43,098 nucleotides of DNA from a virus: IMG/VR virus record IMGVR_UViG_3300030451_004185, positions 1-43,098 of that record. One strand, 5' to 3'. A model generated the notes under the pieces. The model did no database searches. It saw only the letters and a list, made by a program, of their open reading frames with translations, and was not told where the DNA came from. A program made the translations under genes and the position numbers. Shown one piece after another: positions 1-6,814 of this stretch (its first letter is position 1; the number at the start of each line of letters is the position of its first letter).

Positions 1-1
1 T

Positions 2-343
2 GATTCTACAAGTGGCGACCAATACAGATTTCAATTAGGCACATATGCATGGTTATTATCTCAAGATAAATACAAAGAAAAATATGAATACGAAGAGATA
101 GTATATATGGCTTTAATTGGATACAACAAAAACGATAGCAAAATTAACGAAGTAGAAGTACCAATGAACTTTGTTGAATTTGCTGAAAGATACTGGGAAG
201 AAGCAAAAATAATTGTTGATAGCACACAAGAACCACAACAATCTAAGACTGTACCTTTTATGTCTTGGGAATGTAAAAGTTATTGTAGCTATAGCAAGAT
301 ATGTAACAACCCAGCTAACCCTAACTACGAAGGAGCGAGTTAA
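2..343 (+). CDS. Cas4/RecB-like PD-(D/E)XK nuclease, C-terminal part only
   Basis: The open frame runs in from the left edge, so the N-terminus is missing. The first visible residues, DSTSGDQYRFQLGTYAWLL, resemble motif III of RecB/Cas4-family nucleases (D-x-K-x-G, then QL-x2-YA), although the usual Lys after the Asp is not where expected. Near the end a C-x3-C-x5-C cluster (CKSYCSYSKIC) fits the C-terminal iron-sulphur cysteines of Cas4/AddB-type enzymes. In phages such nucleases process DNA ends during recombination, which fits the annealing protein and SSB that follow. The stop overlaps the next start (TAATG). Family call is moderately sure; the catalytic half is not in view. Confidence 0.6.
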   Translation, partial: DSTSGDQYRFQLGTYAWLLSQDKYKEKYEYEEIVYMALIGYNKNDSKINEVEVPMNFVEFAERYWEEAKIIVDSTQEPQQSKTVPFMSWECKSYCSYSKICNNPANPNYEGAS

Positions 344-1044
344 TGAAACGTAAAAACCCAAACCGAAAAGCAACAGCAGTACAAGATGTTGCACCTCAAA
401 TACCAACTGATATAGCTGAAATGCAAAGTCGTGAAAACATAATGCGTAGTCTTGCAACTGCTAGGTCAGAAATACCTACACCTAAAACACAAGTTAAAAA
501 GAAAGGTGATGGCACAGATTATGTTGAAGAAGCATGGATGAGACATATGCTTGATAAACATTTTCCTAATTGGTCGTGGGTGCATGCAGGTGACAACCCT
601 GTTCAGTTTTTAGGTGGTGAATGGGTAACAGTATCTGGCACATTAACAATTAATGACAATGGTGTACAAAGATATTTCTTTAGTCCAGGTTCTGCAAGAG
701 TGCAGTTTAAAAAAGGACAACCACATACACCTGAAAATGTTGTAAACATTGATTATAATGTTGCAAGTGCTAACTCAAACGCATTGAAACGTGCAATAAA
801 CAGATTGTGCCATATTGCAGATGATGTTTATCGCAAACAAATACTTGATCTTGGTGATGAAGAACATGCTTTATTTAGAGAGTTGTTCGATGACCTAAGA
901 GATAGCAACAAAGATAAGATTGATGAGCTAAATAAATTGCAAAACAATCTTAACACAAAGATAAAAGCTGGTAGTATTAATATAACTAATTACGAACTAG
1001 CATTTAACGAAATAAAAAACCGATATGAAAAGGAGAGTAAATAA
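343..1044 (+). CDS. Rad52/Erf-like single-strand annealing protein (probable)
   Basis: 233 residues. The middle (about residues 60-160) has the look of Rad52-superfamily phage annealases: an aromatic-rich strand (NWSWVHAGD), then a V-x-V-x-G-x-L-T-I strand (VTVSGTLTI) and a helix with NALKRAINRL, comparable to the TDALKRA helix of Rad52-like proteins. The C-terminal third (about 175-233) is charged and helical, probably a coiled coil. Position between a Cas4-like nuclease and an SSB is the usual recombination cassette order. It would pair complementary single strands during recombination-dependent replication. Family assignment is from pattern memory and could be wrong in detail (Erf, RecT or Rad52 type). 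Confidence 0.5.
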   Translation: MKRKNPNRKATAVQDVAPQIPTDIAEMQSRENIMRSLATARSEIPTPKTQVKKKGDGTDYVEEAWMRHMLDKHFPNWSWVHAGDNPVQFLGGEWVTVSGTLTINDNGVQRYFFSPGSARVQFKKGQPHTPENVVNIDYNVASANSNALKRAINRLCHIADDVYRKQILDLGDEEHALFRELFDDLRDSNKDKIDELNKLQNNLNTKIKAGSINITNYELAFNEIKNRYEKESK

Positions 1045-1664
1045 TGGCTTTATTAGACATGGAAACAACTACGTTTGTACCTTCAGATAGACCACAACAA
1101 TCAAGAGAAATAGTTGCAGAAGGTAAGTACAAGGCAATTATTGTGGCTGTAGAAAGGAAGCAACAAGATAAAGTAATACCAAGTCGTACAGAAGATGGTG
1201 TTAATCATGTTGCTGATATGCTACAAGTCGAGTATAAAATTAGTGATGAAAATGCTAATCATGCTGGTAGACATATATGGTCTAGTCCTATATGGATATG
1301 GAAAGACACACCACATATTAAAGCTCTTGGCTTAGACACCCTTCTACATGTACCAAACACAAATAACAACTTTAGATATCATAAGTTTCTTGAAGTTGCT
1401 GGATATGATATAGAAGAAAAAGTAGTTGAAGTTGAAGATAGTAATGGTAAAACAGTAAAGCGTAAAGCTTATACATTACCTGTCGAACTTGACCTTGACC
1501 AAGCTTCTGGTACACAATGTGTAATTAGCGTTGTGCATGAGAAGTGGACAAATAAAGAAGGTGAAGAAATGACAACTGCTAAAGAAAGAGGCTTGTTTGA
1601 ATTAGAAGGTGCTAGTAAAGTAGAATTATCATCTAAAGATGATGATGACGATTTGCCATTCTAA
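1044..1664 (+). CDS. ssb: Single-stranded DNA-binding protein (DUF669-like) with acidic SSB tail
   Basis: 206 residues ending in DDDDDLPF (199-206), almost the DDDIPF tip that bacterial SSBs use to recruit partner proteins. The body begins with a G-x-Y-x-A-x-I strand (GKYKAIIVAVE, about 27-37) and a later strand pair with GRHIWSSPIW, as in phage DUF669-type OB-fold proteins. It would coat single-stranded DNA in replication and recombination and dock the helicase, nuclease or annealase through the tail. Start overlaps the preceding stop (TAATG). Confident about SSB function, less so about the exact family. Confidence 0.75.
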   Translation: MALLDMETTTFVPSDRPQQSREIVAEGKYKAIIVAVERKQQDKVIPSRTEDGVNHVADMLQVEYKISDENANHAGRHIWSSPIWIWKDTPHIKALGLDTLLHVPNTNNNFRYHKFLEVAGYDIEEKVVEVEDSNGKTVKRKAYTLPVELDLDQASGTQCVISVVHEKWTNKEGEEMTTAKERGLFELEGASKVELSSKDDDDDLPF

Positions 1665-1669
1665 AAATA

Positions 1670-1725
1670 AGTAGTTAGCTACTGATGGGGGGATAAGGCG
1701 AGTGGTTTACTCGTATCCCCCTATC
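1670..1725 (+). promoter_or_regulatory. Tandem RNA hairpins after ssb, no U-tract
   Basis: Two stem-loops abut in the 81-nt gap after ssb. The first is AGTAG-TTAG-CTACT (1670-1683). The second has a 12-bp outer stem (1684-1695 with 1714-1725, one G-U pair), a 3-nt AGG bulge and an inner CGAGT/ACTCG stem with loop GGTTT. The next bases are AATAAAAG, not a T-run, so this is not a normal intrinsic terminator. It may be an mRNA processing or 3'-stabilising element that sets ssb expression apart from the downstream genes. Confidence 0.6.
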
Positions 1726-1745
1726 AATAAAAGAAAGGAAAATAT

Positions 1746-1976
1746 ATGAAAATAAAAAGTAAATATTACAGAATAATGGAAGGTGCTAGATTAAATATAC
1801 AATACGAAATGTTTGATGAAATGTTTTCAAAAGAACATGGTGGAGATTATGACGATTTTATTACTTGGATTCATAGTAAAGATTGTTCTGAACAATTTCC
1901 TTCTAAGTACGACCATGATGTTTTTATTAGCGATTTTAATAAATGGTCTAAAAACAGAGGGTTATTAGGAGAATGA
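1746..1976 (+). CDS. Small protein of unknown function (76 aa)
   Basis: Start supported by AAGGAAAATATATG. The protein is mixed-charge and aromatic-rich (YYRIMEGARL, DDFITWIHSKD), with no signal peptide, membrane segment or motif that I recognise. It is the first gene after the tandem hairpins and overlaps the next start by 4 nt (ATGAGATG), so it is probably co-translated with it. Likely soluble and early. No function assigned. Confidence 0.7.
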   Translation: MKIKSKYYRIMEGARLNIQYEMFDEMFSKEHGGDYDDFITWIHSKDCSEQFPSKYDHDVFISDFNKWSKNRGLLGE

Positions 1977-2353
1977 GATGTCCTGCGTGTGGTTATACAA
2001 ATCAAAAACAACAAGCTGCTGTAGAAGTTAAAATCATATTTAAAGATATGCCTGAGTCTTTGAAAGAAAAACTTATAATGATTGGTAAAAAACTAAAACC
2101 TTTTATTGATAAGCAAACAATGTCAAGACAATGGAATCAATTTATGTATGCTATTGATATAGTAGACTACAGTATTGTTGATAGAACTGTTAATCAGTAT
2201 TTGCTATCAGAATATCACAAAGAAGGAAAAGGTTTTGCTTACCTCAAAGCAATGGTTCATCTTAATGTTAAGAATCACGAAAAACATAAAGCATATGAAC
2301 TTGCTAAACATGGTGCAAACCCACCACTAATAACAAACGAGGAGGAGGAATGA
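1973..2353 (+). CDS. Unknown 126-aa protein with N-terminal Cys pair
   Basis: Begins MRCPACGY, a single C-x2-C knuckle, so a complete zinc site would need other ligands or dimerisation. The rest is helical, with basic stretches (KLIMIGKKLKPFIDKQ) and a terminal acidic EEEE. Size and place among replication genes are compatible with a replication accessory or DnaD-like loader, but no family-specific motif supports that. Overlaps its neighbours on both sides (ATGA type), so it is part of the same operon. Confidence 0.7.
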   Translation: MRCPACGYTNQKQQAAVEVKIIFKDMPESLKEKLIMIGKKLKPFIDKQTMSRQWNQFMYAIDIVDYSIVDRTVNQYLLSEYHKEGKGFAYLKAMVHLNVKNHEKHKAYELAKHGANPPLITNEEEE

Positions 2354-2484
2354 AATTAATTAAACTTAGGTGTAAATGCGGTATGTTCCGTATTGACCAA
2401 GAAGATAGAAAATTGCTTCATGTGTGTGCATGGTGTGCAACAGAAGCTAATATACCCGTAATAAAAAAAGAAGGAGAAGAATAA
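2350..2484 (+). CDS. 44-aa zinc-ribbon microprotein
   Basis: Preceded by GAGGAGG, which is also the coding end of the previous gene; start overlaps that stop (ATGA). The protein reads MKLIKLRCKCGMFRI... and later HVCAWCA, so it has a C-x-C and a C-x2-C pair about 16 residues apart, a minimal zinc ribbon. Followed by a TAATG overlap with the next gene. Probably a small DNA, RNA or protein-binding factor. Function unknown; the ORF call rests on overlap structure, the ribosome binding site and the paired cysteines. Confidence 0.7.
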   Translation: MKLIKLRCKCGMFRIDQEDRKLLHVCAWCATEANIPVIKKEGEE

Positions 2485-2660
2485 TGGGAAAAATGAAAGA
2501 ATATGCACTAGAACTAGAAGAACAAAGTAACGATGCAGAAGCTGATTACTTTGAACACGCTATGAATAATCCGTGGCTAGACCTAGACATTAAAGAACAA
2601 AAGATACAAAAGCATCTTGAAGAAGAAGCAATTAAAAAAGAAAAAGAAGGAGGTAAATAA
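2484..2660 (+). CDS. Acidic small protein (58 aa), unknown
   Basis: Starts at ATGGGAAAAATG overlapping the previous stop (TAATG) and ends overlapping the next start (TAATG). Almost entirely charged and helical: EYALELEEQSND near the N-terminus and a Lys/Glu-rich C-terminus, with a MNNPWLDLDI segment in the middle. The AAGGAG sequence inside the end of the previous gene serves as ribosome binding site. No recognised family. Confidence 0.65.
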   Translation: MGKMKEYALELEEQSNDAEADYFEHAMNNPWLDLDIKEQKIQKHLEEEAIKKEKEGGK

Positions 2661-2881
2661 TGACAAATTATTACAGTAATCATACAAGTGAAATTGTAAA
2701 AAAAACAATAAATAATCTTGACGATAAATTTAATGATTTAAAAGATTCAGTATATGAACAGATTAAATATGCATTACAATATAGTTTAGATAATGTATCA
2801 TCTAATACTGCTGATTTAATACCTGGATTAGAAAATGCTATTGAATTAGTAAATTATTATCAAAAACAAAATAAACAATAA
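2660..2881 (+). CDS. Small helical protein, unknown (73 aa)
   Basis: Start follows GGAGGTAAATAATG. Heptad-like spacing of hydrophobic residues in the first 50 residues (EIVKKTINNLDDKFNDLKDSV) suggests a short coiled coil, followed by LENAIELVNYYQKQ. No cysteines, membrane segment or catalytic motif. It sits 11 nt before the DUF932 gene in the same operon. Function unknown. Confidence 0.7.
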   Translation: MTNYYSNHTSEIVKKTINNLDDKFNDLKDSVYEQIKYALQYSLDNVSSNTADLIPGLENAIELVNYYQKQNKQ

Positions 2882-2892
2882 GGAGGAGAACA

Positions 2893-3789
2893 ATGATCAA
2901 ACCAAAACAAGACTATCCATTTGAGTGGGATGTAAAAACAGGTCCAATATATGATGCTGGAAACGAACTAATAAAAGGTTTCCATGAAATATATAGAGAC
3001 GATACAAAAGAAACTCTTCATGTAGCATCTGAAAGATATTATCCAATATCTAACAGAGACTTTATGAATACAGTTGATGTGCTTGAACAAGAATATGGTT
3101 GCAAAGTAACAGGTGCTGGTTCATTTAAGAATGGTGCAGAAGTATATGTGCAAATGGAAAACAATGACTTCGTTAATGATATAATACCTGGCGATAAAAA
3201 TGGCGAAGTTAAAGGTTATGTTACACTTGCAAATAGCCACAACGGAGGACTCGCATTTAAGTTCTTTGCTGGTATGATTCGCATATGGTGTTCTAATACA
3301 TGGACTGCTGCTATTAAAAATGATAACATGAGACCTATGCTATCTGTAAAACATACTGCAACAGGTACAGAAAGAGTAAGGCAGTTTGCTGATAACATTG
3401 CTGAGATAGCTAGAATACAAGAAGCTAGTACTTATGCTATCAAAACAAAGGCTCTTGTACAAACATACAATAATCATGTTGAGTTTGGTATTGACTTATG
3501 GAGACTAGAAGAAAAACCAAGACCTTTTATGTATGTTATGGATGATGGTACAAAAGTAAAAAGGTGGACAGAACCTCAACATAGTACTAGAGGTATTAAC
3601 TTAATAGATAAACTTGGTGAATGCTATGAGAAATACAACGAAATCGAACATGGTAATTGGCGTATGTTCAATGCTGTGACAGATTTAGTCGATCATGGTA
3701 GCTCAGAAGCTAGAAAGAATAGTGGATATACGATGTTTGGCAGTGGCAACACTTTGAAACTTCGTGCATTTAATCTATTATTTAATTAA
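2893..3789 (+). CDS. DUF932-family phage/plasmid protein
   Basis: 298 residues; start follows AAGGAGGAGAACAATG. Sequence matches the DUF932 (phage/plasmid-like TIGR03299) pattern as I know it: an early YPISNRDFMN segment, a strand with EVYVQME, then GYVTLANSHNGG and the Cys-containing RIWCSNTW, and a C-terminal helical part with W-x-x-x-NAVTDLVDH. Biochemical role of the family is not established; it is common beside phage and plasmid replication and recombination genes, as here. Followed directly by a 188-nt structured non-coding stretch. Confidence 0.75.
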   Translation: MIKPKQDYPFEWDVKTGPIYDAGNELIKGFHEIYRDDTKETLHVASERYYPISNRDFMNTVDVLEQEYGCKVTGAGSFKNGAEVYVQMENNDFVNDIIPGDKNGEVKGYVTLANSHNGGLAFKFFAGMIRIWCSNTWTAAIKNDNMRPMLSVKHTATGTERVRQFADNIAEIARIQEASTYAIKTKALVQTYNNHVEFGIDLWRLEEKPRPFMYVMDDGTKVKRWTEPQHSTRGINLIDKLGECYEKYNEIEHGNWRMFNAVTDLVDHGSSEARKNSGYTMFGSGNTLKLRAFNLLFN

Positions 3790-3811
3790 GTTGTAACCCT
3801 TTTTAAAAGAA

Positions 3812-3963
3812 ATAGGCAATCTTTTACATCATTAATGTCTTGATTGACAAAGTTTTTTTAAAGAAGTCAAGCGAGGCTGATAAATGTGTCCTTTAGTATG
3901 TGGTATACAGGACTCCTATTATGTTAATGAATGGTTGGCGTCATTTCGTAAGAGATTGCCTAT
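3812..3963 (+). ncRNA. Structured RNA element: long outer stem enclosing two hairpins
   Basis: A 16-bp outer stem (3812-3827 with 3948-3963, one G-U pair) closes a 152-nt element. Inside are a further 7-bp stem (TCATTAA 3829-3835 with TTAATGA 3924-3930) and two 5-bp hairpins (TTGAC 3844-3848 with GTCAA 3866-3870; GTCCT 3888-3892 with AGGAC 3909-3913). No convincing ORF uses it: an open frame from 3884 lacks a good ribosome binding site and the real next start is at 3978. It could be a leader RNA, a processing site or an independent small RNA. Folding is by eye. Confidence 0.55.
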
Positions 3964-3977
3964 AAAAGGAATTAATA

Positions 3978-4177
3978 TGAGTAACAAAGAATCAAATGCA
4001 AACATCCGTTTTAATCGTAGTGAAATACAATGGTTAATACTTGCCCTACAATTCGCAGAAAAATGTTCTGAATTATGTAGTCAGACAGATATGTCTAACG
4101 CTTTTCAAAAATTGCGTGTAGATTTGGTCAAGATAAAGGATGCATTAATTGAAAAAGAAAATACAGTCGTTAGTTAA
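3978..4177 (+). CDS. Small protein, unknown (66 aa)
   Basis: I choose the ATG at 3978 (AAAAGGAATTAATATG) rather than an in-frame ATG at 3884, which lies inside the folded element upstream and has no ribosome binding site. The product MSNKESNANIRFNRSEIQWL... is short and helical with two Cys (EKCSELCSQ) and a C-terminal charged helix. Its end overlaps the next gene by 29 nt. No recognised family. Because it directly follows the 152-nt RNA element it may be regulated by it. Confidence 0.65.
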
Positions 4178-4367
4178 TTTAAATATCAACGATAAATTTG
4201 AAGTCGTTGGTTTAGATACAATTGGTAAGGTACTAAACACAAGCGATTTCGGTTGTCTAGTCATGTTAGAAAATGCAAAAGGCTACGACAAAGAAGGCAA
4301 TCCGACAGTAAAAAAAGAGCGTACTGTCATAGCAGCAGAAACAAAAGTAAGGAGATTAAATGAGTGA
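4149..4367 (+). CDS. Small beta-rich protein, unknown, TTG start (72 aa)
   Basis: The frame opens with TTG at 4149, preceded by AAAGGATGCATTAA, a good ribosome binding site at normal spacing; no earlier or better ATG exists before the conserved-looking body. Strand-rich sequence (NDKFEVVGLDTIGKVL, GCLVMLENA, KERTVIAAETKVRRL) resembles a small SH3- or Tudor-like barrel. Ends overlapping the helicase start by 8 nt, so probably co-translated with it. Could be a helicase accessory factor on position alone. Confidence 0.6.
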   Translation: MKKKIQSLVNLNINDKFEVVGLDTIGKVLNTSDFGCLVMLENAKGYDKEGNPTVKKERTVIAAETKVRRLNE

Positions 4368-5757
4368 ATTAAAACTTATGCCCCAATCACTAGAAGCAGA
4401 AGAGGCAGTAATAGGAATAATATTCAACGACAAAAACACAATAGAAGAAGCAAAAAAATATATCACAACCTTTGATATGTTTTACAACGAATCAAACAAA
4501 AGGTTATATCACAAATGCATGGAGCTTTATAGAAAAGAAAGCGACATCAATCCAATCACAATACTAGCATCACTAACAGAACAAGACAAAAAGAAATATC
4601 CTAATATAAATGCATACTTTCTAACTGGTCTTATGGAACTAGGCATGGCTCATCAAATGAAAGACTATGCTAAAATAGTTGCAGAAAAGTATTACAAACG
4701 TAAACTTATTAGACAAACAGAAAAGATACAAAAAGGTGCGTTTAGTGATAACAAAGAGTTTAATGAGTTAGTAGATGATATACATAAAATAAGTAGCAAG
4801 TTTCAATCTATTACTACAGGTAGAGATTTTGATCTTGAGCAATTAGTTGCAGATACAGAAACAAGTATATATGAATCTGTAAATCTAATTAAGTATGGTT
4901 ACAATAGTCTTAACAAACTTGCAGGTGGTATGACTCGTGGAGAAGTAACAGTTATAGGTGGCAGACCTGGACATGGCAAAACAACTCTTGTTGTAAACTT
5001 GTGTTACAATCTTCTCAAACAAGGTCTTAAAGTAATGATGATTAATAGAGAAATGAGTAACAAAGAAATGATGAAGAAGTTACTCGTACTATCTCATAAA
5101 GAACTATACTATAGTAAAATTCGTGGTGGTGGTAAAAATATGGATGAAAAAACTATTAAGAATCTATCAGAATCAATGAATAATATTAAACAATACAAAG
5201 ATAAATTGTTTATGTTTGACACATTGTTTACACTACAAGATAGTAATGCAGTTATTAATAAGTACAAACCAGATATTGTTATTGACGATTACATACAACT
5301 TATTAGAGTACAAAGTAAAAATGATGGAAGACGTTTCGAAATAGAAGAAATCATGCGTAGTTACAAAGAAACTGCTAAAAGATATAATTGTATACCTATA
5401 CTTGTAAGTCAGTTAAATCGTAATATAGAAGCTCGTATTGATAAAGTACCTAAGATGTCAGACCTCTCAGAAGGTGGTAGTATAGAACAGGTTGCAGAAA
5501 ACATTTTATTTGTGTATTATGAATACAAGGATAAGTACAAAGAATCAGAACTTGGTCCAGACCAAAATCAAATTGTAGCAGCAAAAGTTCGTTATGGCAC
5601 AGGTGGAATGATAACTATGGGATTCAATGGTAATAAATGTTTATTTCATGAAAACATTATTGTAAGACATGATAAAACAGAAATTATAGTTCCTGAAGCT
5701 TATCCGATTGAAGAGACTGCAAAAGGCGTTTTATCAATATTAAATGATAATGATTAA
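4360..5757 (+). CDS. dnaB: Replicative DNA helicase, DnaB type
   Basis: 465 residues, normal for the family. N-terminal domain begins MPQSLEAEEAVIGIIF, the classic DnaB opening. The RecA-like core has Walker A GGRPGHGKTT (200-209), the arginine-containing INREMSN strand (about 228-235, the H1a EM motif), Walker B DIVIDDYIQL (305-314), and motif SQLNRNIEAR (350-359) followed by MSDLSEGGSIEQ. It unwinds DNA 5' to 3' as a hexamer at the fork. No primase or DNA polymerase is seen in the window, so those come from the host or from the unseen part of the genome. Confidence 0.95.
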   Translation: MSELKLMPQSLEAEEAVIGIIFNDKNTIEEAKKYITTFDMFYNESNKRLYHKCMELYRKESDINPITILASLTEQDKKKYPNINAYFLTGLMELGMAHQMKDYAKIVAEKYYKRKLIRQTEKIQKGAFSDNKEFNELVDDIHKISSKFQSITTGRDFDLEQLVADTETSIYESVNLIKYGYNSLNKLAGGMTRGEVTVIGGRPGHGKTTLVVNLCYNLLKQGLKVMMINREMSNKEMMKKLLVLSHKELYYSKIRGGGKNMDEKTIKNLSESMNNIKQYKDKLFMFDTLFTLQDSNAVINKYKPDIVIDDYIQLIRVQSKNDGRRFEIEEIMRSYKETAKRYNCIPILVSQLNRNIEARIDKVPKMSDLSEGGSIEQVAENILFVYYEYKDKYKESELGPDQNQIVAAKVRYGTGGMITMGFNGNKCLFHENIIVRHDKTEIIVPEAYPIEETAKGVLSILNDND

Positions 5758-5965
5758 ATATAAACAAAACTTAGCACTTAAAAGACATGGTTGGAAAGCC
5801 GATGCAAGAAGAGCAGATAGGAATATATCATACTGCAATTCTTGTAATCAATGCTGGGAAAGTATAGAAACAAAAGAATATCTTAGAGGAACTCATAAGA
5901 TAATTTATTTAGTAGACTTTCCTACTTATGGCAAAAAGAAGGCAACATGTCCTAAATGTAAATAA
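5744..5965 (+). CDS. Zinc-ribbon small protein (73 aa)
   Basis: Overlaps the helicase end by 14 nt; the start may be either of two nearby ATGs (5744 or 5750). Two cysteine pairs, YCNSCNQC and CPKC at the very C-terminus, spaced about 37 residues apart, form a likely zinc ribbon. The N-terminus is basic (KYKQNLALKRHGWKADARRADR). Ends immediately before the nested stem-loop/terminator at 5970. Probably a nucleic-acid-binding accessory of the replication operon; exact role unknown. Confidence 0.65.
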   Translation: MIMIKYKQNLALKRHGWKADARRADRNISYCNSCNQCWESIETKEYLRGTHKIIYLVDFPTYGKKKATCPKCK

Positions 5966-5969
5966 TGAT

Positions 5970-6037
5970 AGAGGGAAGTCAGCCCTCCTCCTTCTTGGGT
6001 CGGATGTAGTGAGTCCGATTTTTTTTGACTTCCCTCT
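5970..6037 (+). terminator. Nested stem-loop with an intrinsic terminator inside and an anti-SD tract
   Basis: A perfect 12-bp outer stem (AGAGGGAAGTCA 5970-5981 with TGACTTCCCTCT 6026-6037) encloses a weak GCCC/GGGT hairpin (5982-6000) and a TCGGA/TCCGA stem (6000-6004 with 6014-6018) followed by eight T (6019-6026), a typical Rho-independent terminator. The first loop is CCTCCTCCTT, complementary to the AGGAGG (6043-6048) of the next gene. Outer stem and terminator cannot both be fully used during transcription, so this may be a switch or attenuator rather than a plain stop. Confidence 0.65.
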
Positions 6038-6052
6038 CGCTCAGGAGGCAAT

Positions 6053-6193
6053 ATGATAATAGCAGAAGTAATAGCACATCTACTTATAATATCCTTTTCT
6101 GTATTTTGTTTAGGAGTAGGTAGTGTTTTATTTATTATATCTATAAATGTATATTCAGATTGGAAAGAAAATGGCAAACAAAAGCAAAGCTAA
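6053..6193 (+). CDS. Single-pass membrane microprotein (46 aa)
   Basis: Start decided by a perfect AGGAGG six bases upstream. One long hydrophobic segment (about residues 6-33, containing LLIISFSVFCLGVGSVLFII) then a short polar tail YSDWKENGKQKQS. Overlaps the next gene by 23 nt. Small membrane proteins in early regions often alter host envelope or exclude other phages, but nothing here shows a specific role. Its ribosome binding site is complementary to a pyrimidine tract in the terminator element just upstream. Confidence 0.65.
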   Translation: MIIAEVIAHLLIISFSVFCLGVGSVLFIISINVYSDWKENGKQKQS

Positions 6194-6545
6194 AGGAAAT
6201 AGATTTGAATATCTGTTAAGAGATATGACAAAAGATATGGGTCTTAATTGCGTAAGAGCTTGGGGTAGTAATGGTCAGTCACTTGGTTGGCATGAAGAAG
6301 TTGATTTATTAATTGACGGAGTTATTAAAGTACAAGCTAAATGTCGTAAGAAGATTGCACAATGGATGATGCCATCTGATGAAGTAGATATACAAGTTAT
6401 AAAAGAAGATAGAGGCATACCATACGTTGTAGAACCATATGATAAATGGTTAGAAAGAGTAATAAAATTAAAACAAAAGGAGAAAAACAATGGCAATGTC
6501 AATGGATCAAGTCGCAAAAGAACTACAAAAAAACGGAGAGTATGA
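6171..6545 (+). CDS. PD-(D/E)XK nuclease, Holliday-junction-resolvase-like
   Basis: Start taken at ATG 6171 (GGAAAGAAA upstream); an in-frame ATG at 6147 has no ribosome binding site. 124 residues. Motifs match Hjc-like resolvases: KGNRFEYLLRDM (basic residue, Glu at about 12), a strand with RAWGSNG, the catalytic Asp in EEVDLLIDG (about 44) and Q-x-K in VIKVQAKCRKK (about 55-57). C-terminus is very basic. It would cut branched DNA during recombination or before packaging, completing the nuclease, annealase, SSB and helicase set. Confidence 0.65.
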   Translation: MANKSKAKGNRFEYLLRDMTKDMGLNCVRAWGSNGQSLGWHEEVDLLIDGVIKVQAKCRKKIAQWMMPSDEVDIQVIKEDRGIPYVVEPYDKWLERVIKLKQKEKNNGNVNGSSRKRTTKKRRV

Positions 6546-6711
6546 ACAATTACTAGCTGTTTGTCTTCACTGGTTAAAACAACTTGGGCATTTAAAACCA
6601 ATGAGTATTACTGAAAAAGATGATTTAGTTAATCAAATTCAGGAAGTATTACCCGTTCATGTTGTTGATGCAGTCAATAAAAATGTAAGTCTTTCTGACG
6701 AAGAACAGTAA
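6490..6711 (+). CDS. Small acidic helical protein, unknown (73 aa)
   Basis: Overlaps the nuclease end by 56 nt in another frame, but the ribosome binding site AAAGGAGAAAAACAATG is strong. Helical sequence with a single Cys-containing hydrophobic patch (EQLLAVCLHWLKQLGHL) and an acidic end SLSDEEQ. Last gene of the left rightward operon. No family recognised. Confidence 0.65.
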   Translation: MAMSMDQVAKELQKNGEYEQLLAVCLHWLKQLGHLKPMSITEKDDLVNQIQEVLPVHVVDAVNKNVSLSDEEQ

Positions 6712-6745
6712 AAAAAAAGTGGGTCAGCAATTAAGCCAACCCACT
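6709..6745 (-). terminator. Intrinsic terminator of the leftward late operon
   Basis: Read leftward, stem AGTGGGT/ACCCACT (6739-6745 with 6718-6724, seven bp) is followed by a run of nine U (6717 to 6709). The A-run overlaps the stop codon of the converging rightward gene. The hairpin could partly serve rightward transcription too, but without a downstream T-run in that direction. It lies about 70 nt past the last late gene stop. Confidence 0.8.
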
Positions 6746-6814
6746 AAACCCCACGAAAACGCCCTAACGCTCTCATATATATTTTATACAATAAATAATA
6801 TCATATACAAGTAA

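Noticed and set aside
3884-3977. N-terminal extension of the 66-residue protein from ATG 3884
   Set aside because: No ribosome site, lies in the folded element, and a good site precedes ATG 3978.
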